From Eupeodes corollae (taxonomy: Eukaryota > Arthropoda > Insecta > Diptera > Syrphidae): a DNA stretch of 64,000 bases. Position numbers and translations under genes: made by a program. The DNA is taken from contig NC_079147.1 in assembly GCF_945859685.1 (NCBI RefSeq), forward strand, positions 93,488,315 through 93,552,314, given 5' to 3'. Position 1 is the stretch's first letter. Every line of letters begins with the position of its first letter. Shown piece after piece: positions 47,380 through 59,027 of the stretch. The notes below the pieces were generated by a model that was not told where the DNA came from, ran no database searches, and saw nothing but the letters and a program-made list of their open reading frames with translations.

Positions 47380-48915
47380 TGCAGAAAGGACTTTTAAAAA
47401 TTTTAGTAAACGGGCTAAATACCTGGGTCTTGTCTTAGACAAAAAACTAAGTTGGAAACGCAACGTACAGGAAAGAGTCAAAAAAGCTACTGTAGCTCTT
47501 TTTTTTTCAAAAAAGCTATTGGTAATAAATGGGGTTTACAACCCAGAATCACGCATTGGCTATACACATCGGTAATCAGACCGATTTTAACGTACGGTGT
47601 AGCAGTATGGTGCTTTAGAGAAAGGTATAAACAGGGATAAGTTAAATAAAGTCCAACGTTCAGCTAGCCTATGTATAAGCGGATAGCTTCGCACGACCAA
47701 GACTGCGGCACTGGACAACTTGATCTACCTTACACCTTTTGACATATTTAGCAAACAAATAGCTGCAAGCTCTGCTATTCGCCTTAATGCTTCGTCGCAG
47801 TGGACTAACAACAACATTGGCCACTCCGTAATTTTAAGGCACTTAGAATCAATTCCAAAGCACACAGACTACACCATCCCCCAACTACAATTCGACAGAA
47901 ACTTCCAGATTTCTATACCTATCAGATCTTTCTGGGAGGATAGGACATTCTTGGAGGATGAGTCAATCCACTTTTACACAGGTGGCTCAAAAACCAAAGA
48001 AGGGGTTGGTGGAGGTGTGTACTCTGAACGACTGAAATTAAGTCTCTCATTCCGCCTTCCCAATCATTGTAGCGTGTTCCAGGCGGAACTTTTGGCTGTT
48101 AAGGAAGTCTTGTCTTGGCTCAAAGAAAACGTGATATCAACATCTGATATCCGTTTTTTCTCTGACAGCCAGGCCACTATCAAATCTCTGGACTCTGCTT
48201 CTACAAACTCTATAACAGTCCATAACTGTCGATCATCTCTAATGGAGATGGCGCAACAGTTTAATATTCATCTTTGCTGGGTGCCGGGCCCAATAGACAT
48301 TTCAGGTAACTGTAAGGCAGATGAACTCGCTATAGGAACGGTACAGTACAGCCCATCCTTCCACGTTTGGCAAGTACTGGCATACCAATCGCTACTTGTA
48401 AACTGTTGCTAATGCAAGACGCAGTGAGGAGGGCAGGCACCAGGTGGAACAACATCACCACGTGTCAAGCCACAAAAAACATCTGGCCAACACTGGATTT
48501 AAAACGTTCAAGGTGCTTGCTCTCTCTAAGCAGATCGCATATAAGGTCGATAATAGGTGTCATAACCGGACACTGTCTAATAGGAAAGCATGCCACGAGA
48601 CTAGGCGTATTCTCAAATGACTTTTGTAGAAGCTCTATGGACGAGGAAGAGGAAGAAACGGTTCTTCATCTTCTCTGCACATGCCCTGCTCTAGCTCGAA
48701 AACGCAAGAATTACCTAGGAGAATTCTTCTTTAACGATCTAAACGATCTAAATCATATCGGTATAATCAGCCTCTCACGTTTCGTAGGTGACTCAAGCTG
48801 GTTCCATTTAGCTTAGGAGGAAGGCTCAAGATTCATGTGGTATTACAATGGGCCATTAAACTGGCCTAAGTGTGTCCGTTTCCATCTTGGACAGCCACTA
48901 TAACCTAACCTAGTA
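47380..48915 (+). mobile_element. RNase-H-bearing LINE, 3' part (family D)
   Basis: 5'-truncated copy. It begins in the RT thumb (RAKYLGLVLDKKLSWKRN, then a frameshift and ITHWLYTSVIRPILTYGVAVW). The main frame 47720-48412 holds an RNase H domain: TGGSKTKEGVGGGVY (the first catalytic Asp, normally TDGS, is Gly), FQAELLAV (Glu), FFSDSQATI (Asp) and WVPGPIDISGNCKADELA. A second frame, 48367-48816, carries WNNITT, LLSLSRSH and the Cys/His-type TVLHLLCTCP. It ends with a short 3' UTR and AACCTAACCTA near 48910. RNase H placement suggests the I/LOA/R1 group. Confidence 0.88.
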
Positions 48916-49119
48916 AGCGAACAAAAAAAGATATGACCAAAAAAATAATTGAATGCATTGGAAATAGCGTTTTTAACGTTTGATAAATTTCTTAGAAAAA
49001 TCAAAGTCACAGGCAAAGATTTGGTATATTTAGTCTGAATTTTTTTTTAATAAAAAGCACAGTTTTTAATATCAGCTCAAACCCTTAGGACAATCCAATG
49101 TACAGTTTTTATAACTAAA

Positions 49120-49428
49120 ATAAATAAATTGGGTCGCACAACAGTCTGTTGGGAACCAGGGTCCAGTGACTTACAACTCTCAACCATTCCTGTGTGCGAG
49201 TACTGTTGTCAGGAATGGAAGGGACCTACAATTTTAAGCCGAATCCGAACTTCTAATTTGAGAAAGCATGACAAGAGTTACTCTTGAAGGATTTGTCAAT
49301 TCCTCGCAAGAGGCAGTACCCGCAAATTTTTTTTTTTAATTAAGGTAGCCCAGGGAGGGATTGAACCCAAGACTCCTTGCATAACAGTCCACCGCAGTAA
49401 CATCATACCACGGGTACTACTACAGTTT
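49120..49428 (-). repeat. Fullest tRNA-derived SINE copy, with A and B boxes
   Basis: Read on the minus strand from about 49425, it has a pol III A-box-like TGGTATGATG (reverse of 49401-49410) and, 33 nt on, a B box GGTTCAATCCC (reverse of 49357-49367). A ~230-bp body follows (conserved with 25860, 33025, 43448) and the TTTATTTA tail at 49120-49133. Length is about 300 bp. The A-B spacing is tRNA-like, so this is a tRNA-derived SINE. All six SINE copies in the window point the same way. Confidence 0.85.
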
Positions 49429-49439
49429 TTGAAGAAATA

Positions 49440-50310
49440 AAAACTTTAATTTTGAGAAAACCGTTTTCGAATTAATTATCTCGGTAAACTTATATATTTT
49501 TTTTGAAAAACCCCATTCACAATGTCTTTTGAAAACTTCTAAAAATATCCGCAGAAATAATAAATGAGATGTTATCAGTGCGGGTTGCATCACAGCTTTT
49601 TTTCATACAGGGTCTTCTGAATAAAAAGATTGAAATAACATTTCAAAAACTTACTCGATAAAGAAAAAACAATCCTGTTATTTTACCACTAACAAATTAT
49701 TCTCAACGAATTGCACACATTTTACCTTAAAAATTGTCAAAGTCATTTAATTCTATAAATTCGGAGGTACCTAATCGTGGAAAAATAGGCTTTTAGTGAC
49801 TTTTGACTTTCAATTATTTATGACTCACGCAAAAATATAAATGCACTTACAGCAGTTTTCCACTTGACAGAAAGTCGGAATTATACCTCAAGATGGGAAA
49901 TCATAGTTTCGAGCTTAAAACATATTGTGAAATAGTAAAAACTTATTACCTAAGATTGGTCGGTCATGCCCAAAATGAAGCAAAAGCTCAACATTACACG
50001 AACTAACCTAACAAATACTCTCCATCACATATCTTGGATTATGCGCGAAGGTGCAGTTGACTCAGCAGTTGAAGGCGCTTAAACATTTGCTTCGTTATCT
50101 GTTCAAAGCTTAGGCCTTAAAATACATTGAATTGTACAACTCGGAAAATTCGTTAAGAAAACCGCTCGGAAAACCCTATCGAGAAGGTAATGCATCCACC
50201 CAGATTGGCAGTTTGTTCCAGATAATTAAGTGGCAATTGGACCATTTTTCTTTAAAAACGAGGCTGAAAACAACATTAGGGTTTACAGTGGGCATTACAG
50301 AGCCACACTG
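49440..50310. repeat. Possible mariner remnants
   Basis: 49500-49600 shares CCCATTCAC, CTTTT and TTATCAGTGCGGGT with the end of the mariner at 43010-43165. 50110-50260 (+) reads LKYIELYNSENSLRKPLGK, like the N-terminal helix-turn-helix of mariner-type transposases. The two pieces may be parts of one decayed element. Weak but consistent. Confidence 0.4.
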
Positions 50311-50319
50311 TCAAACTTA

Positions 50320-51235
50320 TTCGTTTGTGACAATGGTGAATGCACGCTTGTTTATCAAGGTCGTAAAAGATCTCACCGATGCATTTGAAGTCAAAAAAGG
50401 TTTAAGATAAGGCGATGAACTATCATGCTACTTCTTTAACATCGTTCTGGAAAGAATTGTGCAAAGCTCAACGTTCAACACTAGAGACACAGTCTTCCAA
50501 AGGTCCATCCAATTACTCGGATACGTAGATGATATTGACATAATTGGAAGATCAAAGCGTGAAAAGATGGGTTTAGTGGTCAATGAGAGCTGTCATCAAA
50601 AAAGGACATTGAACAACGAAGTCTTGGAAAAATTATCACGATGGACAGGTCTTCCTAGGTACCGCTATATAAATTAATTCAATGACACCGGCGCTGAAAT
50701 CAAACAAAGAATAACTCTTGAAAATCACTGCTTCCTTGGACTTTGAATTGAATAGTAAAGTCCTCTCTAAAGCATACAAAATTAAATCTATAAGAAACTC
50801 ACCATCCCGGTTCTCATTTTTGGCGCCAAGGACTAACACCTGTCAAAGAAAAATGAGAGCGTCTTAGGATGCTACGAAAGAAAAATTCTTCGGGTGATTT
50901 TTGGTGCCGTACGCATAGATGGAGGGTGGTGGAAAAGATACAACGACATACTGTGTACGGGCTGTACAGCGACACTGAGCTGGTTAAAAAATTAAAAGTC
51001 CAACGACTTAAGTGGCTAGGCCATGTAGAGCGAATTGACATCAACGCTCCAGACCGGAAGGTTTTTGAATTCAATCCCGTGGAACGGCGGAGCATAAAGG
51101 AAGACCGTGACTTAGGTGGCTCACGCAGGTGGGGGAAGACCTCAACCAACTTGGAAAACTGGAGATACCGAGCTGACTGGGGACGCATGTTTATTGAGGC
51201 CCATGCCTGTCCTGGACTGTAGCGTCACCTTAAGT
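50320..51235 (+). mobile_element. 5'-truncated, decayed RTE-type LINE copy
   Basis: Same family as 16949-20435. It starts at NARLFIKVVKDLTDAFEVKK (RT), then a stop, FFNIVLERIVQ, RSIQLLGYVDDIDIIG (catalytic YADD changed to YVDD), an internal deletion, and 50950-51222 with GLYSDTELVKKLKVQRLKWL, GHVERIDINAP and the C-terminus ending GL. The 3' end GACTGTAGCGTCACCTTAAGTA matches; the tail is short. Several stops and frameshifts make it dead. Confidence 0.9.
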
Positions 51236-52369
51236 AGGTTATTTAGTTATTAAGTTTCAGAACCATGTTAAATGACTATGTTTTCACTCAAATGGAAAAT
51301 TTGGACGAGTCGATTCACACAACTCAAGACAAAATCTTTCTTCTGCTTATGACAATATTCATAACCAATGTGAGTGTTTATGCTTTTCATAACAAATGAA
51401 AATAAATAATTTTGTTTATTTTATTGTAGAAACTTGAACTTGGCACACATTTAAAAATAAAAAGCTTAAAGTTCCGAAGAAATAAATTAGACCGTTCCAA
51501 TTGCAACAAGTTGCATTTACGCCATATAATGGCAACATGTATCAATCCACTCCTGGATTACTTTTGAATAAAAATTAATAAATTATTCGCTTATTGTAAT
51601 CAAGCAAACATAAAGCTGATCACGAATAGAGACTATAAATCTATATGATCATCAATTATTTTCAGTGATGAAAAGGGAACGTATGTATGTAAGTATCTGT
51701 GGGAAGCCGCTTGTGTTTAGGTTTTTTTCGTAGCGAAGTTTAAAGATTTGTCTATTAAGAAATACGTAAGAAGTGTGCTGATCAGTTCTAGAGATAGAGA
51801 TCTTAAAACTAAAAAAATATTTAATTTCGCTTCCAATGAAAGGTTACAAATGTCCGCGTTTGCAAATATTGATAACACTTTTGAACTGGGACGCCTGCAG
51901 ATTTTTGTTTCACGTTAGAAACGAAAAATTAATTTAATTATTTAAACACAAATTTGTTCCACTTTTTGAAAAGCAAAATAGGCTAAACCACAAAGAAACC
52001 AAAAAAGATAGTCCATATAGCAAAGGAATGTAAAAACAAAAAAGGATATGTTTTCTAAATCCAGAAAGGGGTGCCAATTCTCCCTCTTCCCTTTTTACTC
52101 TAGGCGCCTATGCACTTGTTTATAATTTTGTAATCAATGGGTTAATAATAATACGAATACAAATGATTAATTAATAATTATTCAACTGTTTGTAATTTAA
52201 GTTAACAAGGAGATGTTTACTGAAAAATCTAGTTTCACCAGTTTATTTTTAAACCTACTTAATTATTATAAATTTGTATTTTTGTAAGATGTAAATTATT
52301 CTTGAATGACATGAAGAAATCAATCTCAATATTTAATTGAACATATGGAAAATAATCAATATTTTCTGA

Positions 52370-52405
52370 TATAAAGCAAACAGTTAAAAAGCATCTAAGC
52401 TCAGT
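52370..52405 (+). promoter_or_regulatory. Core promoter (TATA + initiator) of the nested ACE-like gene
   Basis: TATAAA at 52370-52375 is followed by the arthropod initiator TCAGT at 52401-52405. If its A (52403) is +1, the TATA box sits at -33 to -28, the canonical spacing. The predicted leader (52403-52477) is 75 nt and has no upstream ATG. Confidence 0.6.
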
Positions 52406-52477
52406 GCCTGTTAGAACCTTATTTGATAAACAAGAATTTAGAAAAACAAAGTTAAATCTATAAAATTGGCTATAACA

Positions 52478-54658
52478 ATGATCAACAAAGTATTGTTAAG
52501 CTTTACAATTTTTGGAGCTATTATATTTACGGTGATGAATAAAATCATAACTAACATTAATAATTATTTATAATTCATAGTAATTGGTGGTTATTTCTTT
52601 TTACAGATTTGCCATGGAACTGAATTGAACAACAACGAAAATGATGCCAAAATATTTCTAAATCAAATTAGTGCTAAATTGTTTAATATTTACGATGAAG
52701 TCAATCAAGCAAATACCATCCCAATCTATAACGTTCAAATACAAGGTGTTTTCAATGAGGAGATCGGTTTGAAGAGAATTGCTAGAGATGCAAGAAAGTT
52801 TGACTTTGAGAACTTCAAAGACAACGATCTGAAATATGCCTTTGAGATCCTAATCAAATCAATAGACTTAAAGGTCATAAAGCGAAAACTATTTTCAGAT
52901 CTGTTCAATTCTCGAGAAGAATTACCTCCATTTTTACGAAATGTGCAAATTAATGATTTTTATGATAATGAAATTAAAAGAACATACACTCCAGACATTG
53001 AAAACATTATTACAACGTCTCAGAATCCTGAAGAGTTGCAATACTACTGGAATGAATGGAGGAAGACAACGGATGAATGGGCATATCACAACATTGACGT
53101 AGTTCTCAAGGCTTTAAAAAACGCTGCTAAGTTCAATAGTAAGTTCATTACTAGGCCTAGATTTTATTAGTTAGTGGAAATTTGATTTTTTCAGAGGTTA
53201 AGCCCTTGGAGTTTTGGCTGCATGGGTACAACCTTACTTCTATAGATGGTCTGATGGCCGATGTAAGACCACTTTACCTGGAACTCCATGCATTCATTCG
53301 AAACCTACTTCGTGAGAAATATGGCGAATCAGTTATTACAGCTGACGGATTGATTCCAGTTCATCTATTTGAACAAGTTTTACTTCAAACATGGACAAAC
53401 GAGAGCATTATTGAAGATATGTTTCCCTTTGACAGTCTTCCCCCGGTGGAATCCGTCTTGTCGAAAAAGTTTGATTCTCAGCAATTGCATAAAATTGCTG
53501 AGGAATTTTATGAGAGTTTAGGATTCGAAAAATATCCCTCTAATATTTGGGGAAGTAGCATAAAGTTACAGACATATGATGATAAAGAAGATGTCGATGA
53601 TGAAGATGATGATGAAGATGACAATGGTGATGAAGACCAAATTGATGACGGATACGATTGCGATGCCGTATATGGGTATTCAACTCCAAATATTCTACTA
53701 GAGTTTTGTGGAAAGTTAACTTTCCAAGACTTTATTGATTCGTATGCCATTCTGGGGTTCTTGCACTATTCCAAGGAAATGCAGAAAGCTAGTCTTCCAG
53801 CATATTTCTATAAGCCCCCCCAAGATTTAGAACAAGCAATTGGAGATGCTATAATACTATCTGCATCAACTCATCAAAATTTGAAGCAAATCGGAATGAT
53901 TGAGGATTTTAATATTACTCAAGAAGTTGAAATGAATCGACTTTTGAGAATGGTTTGTATAAATTAACTGTCAATTGTGACCCCATGTATTGACTATTTT
54001 ATAATTGAAGGCTATATTTCGCCTTATCAATATTCAATTGGATTTCGTTCATACAAAAGTTCTGGCTGATCTTGTGTCGGGAAAAGTTGAAAAGTCGGAA
54101 ATTAATAGCCATTACTGGCAGTTAATGAAGAAATATGTAGGTGTTGGACCACCAAAGGATCATGAGGACTCTGAATATGATATGCCTTATAATTTTTACA
54201 AAAAAATGACAGATAACGAGATGATGGTGTAAGTCTTTGTACATTCATTCAAGTTTTTATATTTTCTATTGTATTTTTATTTTAGAGATTTTGTAACGAG
54301 CTTTTTGAGTCATCAATTTCATAAAAAGTTATGTGAAATCAGCGGAAAATATCCCAAGGAAAAGCTGCATTTATGTGACGTACATGGAAGCAAGGAAGTT
54401 GGAAATTCCTTGAAGTATGTATACAAATGTTAACATAATTATAATAATGCAGGTAATTTCTTTCGTAGAAAAATGATGCAACTTGGTAGTTCAAAGCCAT
54501 ATAAGGCAGTACTTGGAAAGATGTTTAATGATGATCAAAATATAAAGGCCGAAGCACTGTTAGAGTATTACAGTCCGATTAAGAAGTTGTTAATGGAGAA
54601 TAATAAAAAATCAAAAGTTTTAACCGGTTGGAAGGAATCTAACTTAAAAAAAAATTAA
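52478..54658 (+). CDS. Non-catalytic ACE-like protein (peptidase M2 family), six exons
   Basis: Exons 52478-52531, 52607-53138, 53195-53952, 54011-54228, 54286-54414 and 54469-54658 join into 626 codons without a stop. All introns are GT-AG and 51-75 bp long. Residues 1-21 are a signal peptide, and no membrane anchor follows, so it should be secreted like fly Ance. M2 landmarks in order: NAAKFN...FWLHGYN, LPxxLHAFIR-like segment, IWGSSI, SLPAYFYKPP, IGDAIILSASTHQNL-QIGM, LLRMA, FVTSFLSHQFHKKLC, LHLCDVHGSKEVG and LLEYYSPI--LL. The zinc motif HEMGH is YAILG (379-383) and HEAIGD is EQAIGD (408-413), so both His ligands, the Glu ligand and the catalytic Glu are gone. An Asp/Glu-rich insertion fills 324-347. 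Insects (Ance-2 to Ance-5) and worms (ACN-1) have other non-peptidase homologues; which it equals is undecided. It lies antisense in the Dfd intron. Confidence 0.93.
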
Positions 54659-54848
54659 CTATTTCACAAAAATTCATAAACGATATGTTTAACATGTATT
54701 TCTCATATTTGTTTCATTTATAACTTGTAAGAAATTAAGTTTTAAATTACAATTTATAATAATTTCGTAAAAAATATCTACAAAATTAATTTTAGACATA
54801 AATGGGAGGAAAAGGTGTTTAACAATTGTTTGTATTTTTTGAAATTTA

Positions 54849-54854
54849 AATAAA
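54849..54854 (+). terminator. Poly(A) signal of the ACE-like gene
   Basis: AATAAA about 190 bases after the stop codon, the first canonical signal on this strand downstream of the gene, followed by T-rich DNA. Confidence 0.55.
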
Positions 54855-56329
54855 TGTAACGCTTGCAATATTATTCATTTTGTATTGTTTTATAGGTCTT
54901 TAAGTTTCTTTATAAAATTAAACTTTTGTGTCAAAAAATAGTAAATATCGTCATCAAAACAAGTATCTATTTTTTTCTTCAAGGAAGTGTAACATTCAAT
55001 TTTAAGTTTCAAAGACTCACTGCAAACCCAAAGGTGCTGTGTTGAAGTGGTTTTATTTAAACATATTTTTAAAAATTAAAATTGACAATATTTGTACAGT
55101 GTTTAGAAACAAAAGCCGTACGAACATAAAGCTCAATAAACCAGAATGGATTTTGGGCTTTAAGTTCCATAGAATAAGTAAGATAGGGTTTAAGGTTCAA
55201 ATAATTAATTTATGATAGTTTATGACCAAAAGTTACGAACCGGTCAAACCCGTACTGGCTTCTAGCTGATGGTTTTCTAACATTAGAGCTTTAAGACTAA
55301 GGCTTTGGAATGGAACTCAAAACAAATGAAGGAATTTCTGAGTTTTCTGGGGAGTTTTCCGTTCTTCATTTATTTGAAAGTTTAGCTCGCCATAAAAGAA
55401 TCTTTAAGTTTGATGTTCTTAACAACATCATTTATTACAATTTTAGAAAACCGTGTTCAATTTTTACATTTGTTACACATTTTTTACAGAGAGCCTTTGT
55501 ATATTCACTTAAAGAAACAAGAAGTCTTAGAAAAGCAATGGATAATTAACGAAATAATATTTTTTGTTTTTTTAATTATAGTGATTCTAAGTCTTCTGGA
55601 CAATTAGATTTATCAACTTACAACAAAGAAGGAATGCACTCATAGAAAATATAACCAAAAGTTGACTTGTTTTGAGATTACTCGAAATATTCTTTGCGCT
55701 CTTACCGTGCAATAATATCATAATGTGTTTTGCTGTTTCTCGAAAAATAACGAAAACGACAAAGGTGGATTTTGGTGAAGAGTCTTATTTGTAAAGTCCT
55801 TAACAATTATTCTTATTTTGGTACATTGGTCTATTGCTATTAACAATCTTTGAAATACATGGGATCTATTCAAAGAATTTGTTTGTAATTTTTAAGAATT
55901 AAAGGATTGTTAGTACGATGTTAAGGTTCTTAACATCACAAGAAAAAGGTTAGAAGGTTAAAAGTGTAAGCAATATAGTTCTTGACATAAAATTGTTTGT
56001 TTTAATGCTGAACCAAGAAACAAGTCATTTAATTTTTTGAAAACAAAACTCCTACCTATAAGGAGTCATTACAGAAAATCTAAAAAATGCAGATGGTGGT
56101 GTTTTCCAGCCGGTGAAACTTATAAAATACAACTTTTTTATGACTAAAACATTTTTTGACTAAATACTATAGGTTTAGAAATAAGTCAGATTTTGTTTGA
56201 AAGGAAATACTTTTTAACAAATTTTCTTGTCTTATGGCTTAACATAACGAATTAAAATGTATTTCAAAACACTTTGTTTTTATTTTGTGTGTTAAATTGT
56301 ATTAATGTTGTTGATTTTTTGTTTTTTAT

Positions 56330-57795
56330 TTACAGGGGTTATTAGTACCCTTTATATGTTTATATTTAAACACAGTACACAGCTTTGAAAGTACTTCCGA
56401 AATTGAGCTCAAGGCTAAACTGATGAGCTTTCCTGAAGTGCGAGTATTACGGCTGAATAGTTTAATGGGTGGAATGCAACTGCCTAATTCGACAGAACAT
56501 TGTTTGTACAAATATCGATAAAACAACTAAAGGCATGAAAGATTGCGGCGGTGTTCTAGCGATGTAAATGTTTTGATTATATTTCAGTCGCCTATCATTT
56601 TTAAAGCCCTTTTTTGTATACTATCCAAGAGATTTAAACTTGTTTTAGGGGCACCTGCCCAGATATGCGAATTTTATTCAAGCTTTGTACGGATGAAGTC
56701 TTTGTAAATTACAGCCAGATCAGAAGTGGTAAAACATTTCTTGTACCGCCAGAGAAATCCCAAGCACCTGGCAGCATTTTTGCCAATATCAAATGATCGT
56801 TTCAAAAAAAGTTATTTTTGAAACACATACCAAGTACTAAAAGTTGATTAGTTTCTTAAATGCAAGTGCCACTCATAGATAGTTGCACCGGGGGTGTGTT
56901 ACGCTTTAACGACAGGAGATAGCATTGAGTTTTCGAAGCGTTCAATTCAACACGGTTTTTGATTCCCCATTGGACAATCCTGTCAAAATCAGAATTTAAT
57001 GAGTTTATCATACGCTGCCCTTTAAGTTCCACATCCGAAGAACAAGGTTGTGAATCTAGAAACAAGAATGAGAAGCTTAGGGTACCTACTGTCGTCGGCG
57101 AAACAGTTTAATGCATTAGAAGTGGCAGACATAAGATCATTTATGAATATAAGAAAGAGAGCTTGAGACAAAACGGAGCAATGGGGAACACAAGCATTTA
57201 TTTCGTGAATTTCAGACGAAGAAGAGATTCATCAATACCAAAAGCACGCATTTTCGATAAGAGAACGTGGTGCCAAACTCTATCAAATGCTTTTGAAATA
57301 TCAAGTGCGATAATCTTACTTTCTTTAAAACGATGTAAAGATTTGTTCCACTGATCGGTGAGATGAACCATGAGATCACCAGTGAACCTATTGCTACGAA
57401 AGCCATACTGTCGGTCATTGAGAAGCTTCCGTTCTTCGAGATATTTCTTGAGGTGATAATTAATTAGCTTTTCCACCTTGGAACCTTGGACCTTGGAAAG
57501 AAGGGGCGTGAGTGCTATTGGACGATAGTAAGAGGGAGAGGAGGATTCGCCTTTTTTAGGGACAGGCTGGACAAATACTATTTTCCATCCGCTCGGAAAG
57601 AGACCTGTATTGTAGGTAAGATGGAAAAGTTTACGCAGTGGTTTTGCAAGCGATGAAGAACACCTCTTTAGAACGATTGGGATATCTCCTCATCCAGGCC
57701 AGCGGATTTGTGTATGTCAAGGTCTTTCAGTACTCTTTTCAGTGCAGTTAAAATCGTTTTAATTTTTTAGGTATCTCAAACATTCGTGGCTTGAG
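56330..57795 (-). mobile_element. LINE family A copy in the Dfd intron
   Basis: Minus strand from 57795: a piece before RT, then KGESSSPSYYRPIALTPLLS-like text near 57550, EKLINYHLKKYLEERKLLND (57476), RQYGFRSNRFTGDLMVHLTD, ALDISKAFDRVWHHVLLSKM (catalytic Asp kept) and RAFGIDESLL. After decay come NRVELNASKTQCYLLSLKR, LSMSGTCI and the C-terminal FYRYLYKQCSVELGSCIPPI. The 3' UTR ends near 56330 with GGGTTATTAGTACCCTT (+), also found inverted at 63650. The YADD box and neighbours are lost and frameshifts are numerous. Jockey/CR1-like. Confidence 0.88.
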
Positions 57796-59027
57796 TCCCC
57801 ATTTGGATGGGACTTCTTCATTGTTTACTATAGAAATTCAAATAAAATGCACAACTAAGTCGTGCGAACTTGCACGTATATCTAAAGAGTCTGTTTAAAG
57901 CTATTTCTTTAAAGAGTCTGTTTAAAATCTATTTGATTTCTTTAAAAAAGCCTTAATTTTTTAAAAAATTTTGTTTAAAGCGGTTTTTTTTTTAAATTAA
58001 TTTTGTTTTACATTTCGATTTCGGAAAAACTGATGAACCATTTTAAAGATATTGAATTAAAAAAAAATAATATGATATATGTTTTTTTTTAAATCGATAA
58101 TAAAAACAATGTCATTTTTTTTTATCAAATAATATTGAAACAGAATAAAAGTTTGTGCAGAAAAAAAGTTATTAAAAAAACTTTAAAACAGTACAGCGGC
58201 TCTATAGGGAGTTCCCGCCTGAAGTAATATAACAATATTTTTTCATATTGAAAAAACAAAAAACATCATCTTAAATATAAAAGAAATAATATTACTTCCA
58301 AATCAATTGTTAAGTTTTAACATCAAACAATAAAAGTTTTAACATCTGGTACCATTTTAAGAAATATCGAGGTGACAGTTTTTTGCAAAAACTTACAAAA
58401 ATTCTACTAAAAATTGTTTAAAACTGATTTTCGAATCGAATGTCTATGTAAAATATTGTTTTTGACATAAGAAAATTTTCTTAGAAAAATCCAATCAGTA
58501 TTTTATTCATACATTCTGATTTGACTTCAAATTTTCTTCTCTTAAACATTGTGTTGTTATTGATATTTTGTAAGATTTTAAGACATATCGACATATTACG
58601 AAGTTATCTGTGTGGGTCGCATCTGACTGCACAAAATTGTATACTTAAAAACATATATTAGCTGTTTAGATTTTTTAACTTATTATAAAAATGTAAATTC
58701 ATTTATACACAAGTTTGTGGTTTATGAAGACGAATAAACCAAATTTTCTAATTATGATAATGAGACTTTGAAGTATCTTAGTTGTTGAACTTTCCTTCAA
58801 CTTACTTTTGGGATAAGTTTCTGTACGTCTAACGAATTATTTAACAGAGAGCTACAAAAATCTATCGACTAAAATAATAGTCAGTATAATAACAAAATTT
58901 TGAAAATATGCACATTTTATAAAGCTTATTGTATGAATTCAAGTTTAAATGTCCATTTTATTAAAGACCCTTACCATCTTTCTCTCTTTTAAATAAACAA
59001 ATACATACAAATAAAAAAATAACTCAC

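Larger units (their letters stand above)
46675..59027 (-). other. Dfd: 12.35-kb Dfd intron hosting a nested gene and TEs
   Basis: The intron runs from donor GTGAG (reverse of CTCAC at 59023-59027) to acceptor TTTTTTTAG. It holds LINE family D, a SINE, an RTE copy, the antisense ACE-like gene at 52478-54658 and LINE family A. Unassigned AT-rich stretches lie at 48920-49115, 51240-52365, 54860-56325 and 57800-59020; no gene was seen in them. Confidence 0.9.

Noticed and set aside
47720..48412. RNase H frame considered as a host RNase H gene
   Set aside because: It is preceded by an RT thumb and followed by a LINE-type Cys region and UTR shared with 5444-5990, and its first catalytic Asp is lost, so it is a LINE remnant.
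53508..53750. Serine-rich minus-strand ORF
   Set aside because: Antisense of the Asp/Glu-rich stretch in exon 3 of the ACE-like gene.
55310..55607. Two overlapping + strand ORFs after the ACE-like gene
   Set aside because: Composition like random AT-rich DNA, no recognisable domain, downstream of the poly(A) signal.
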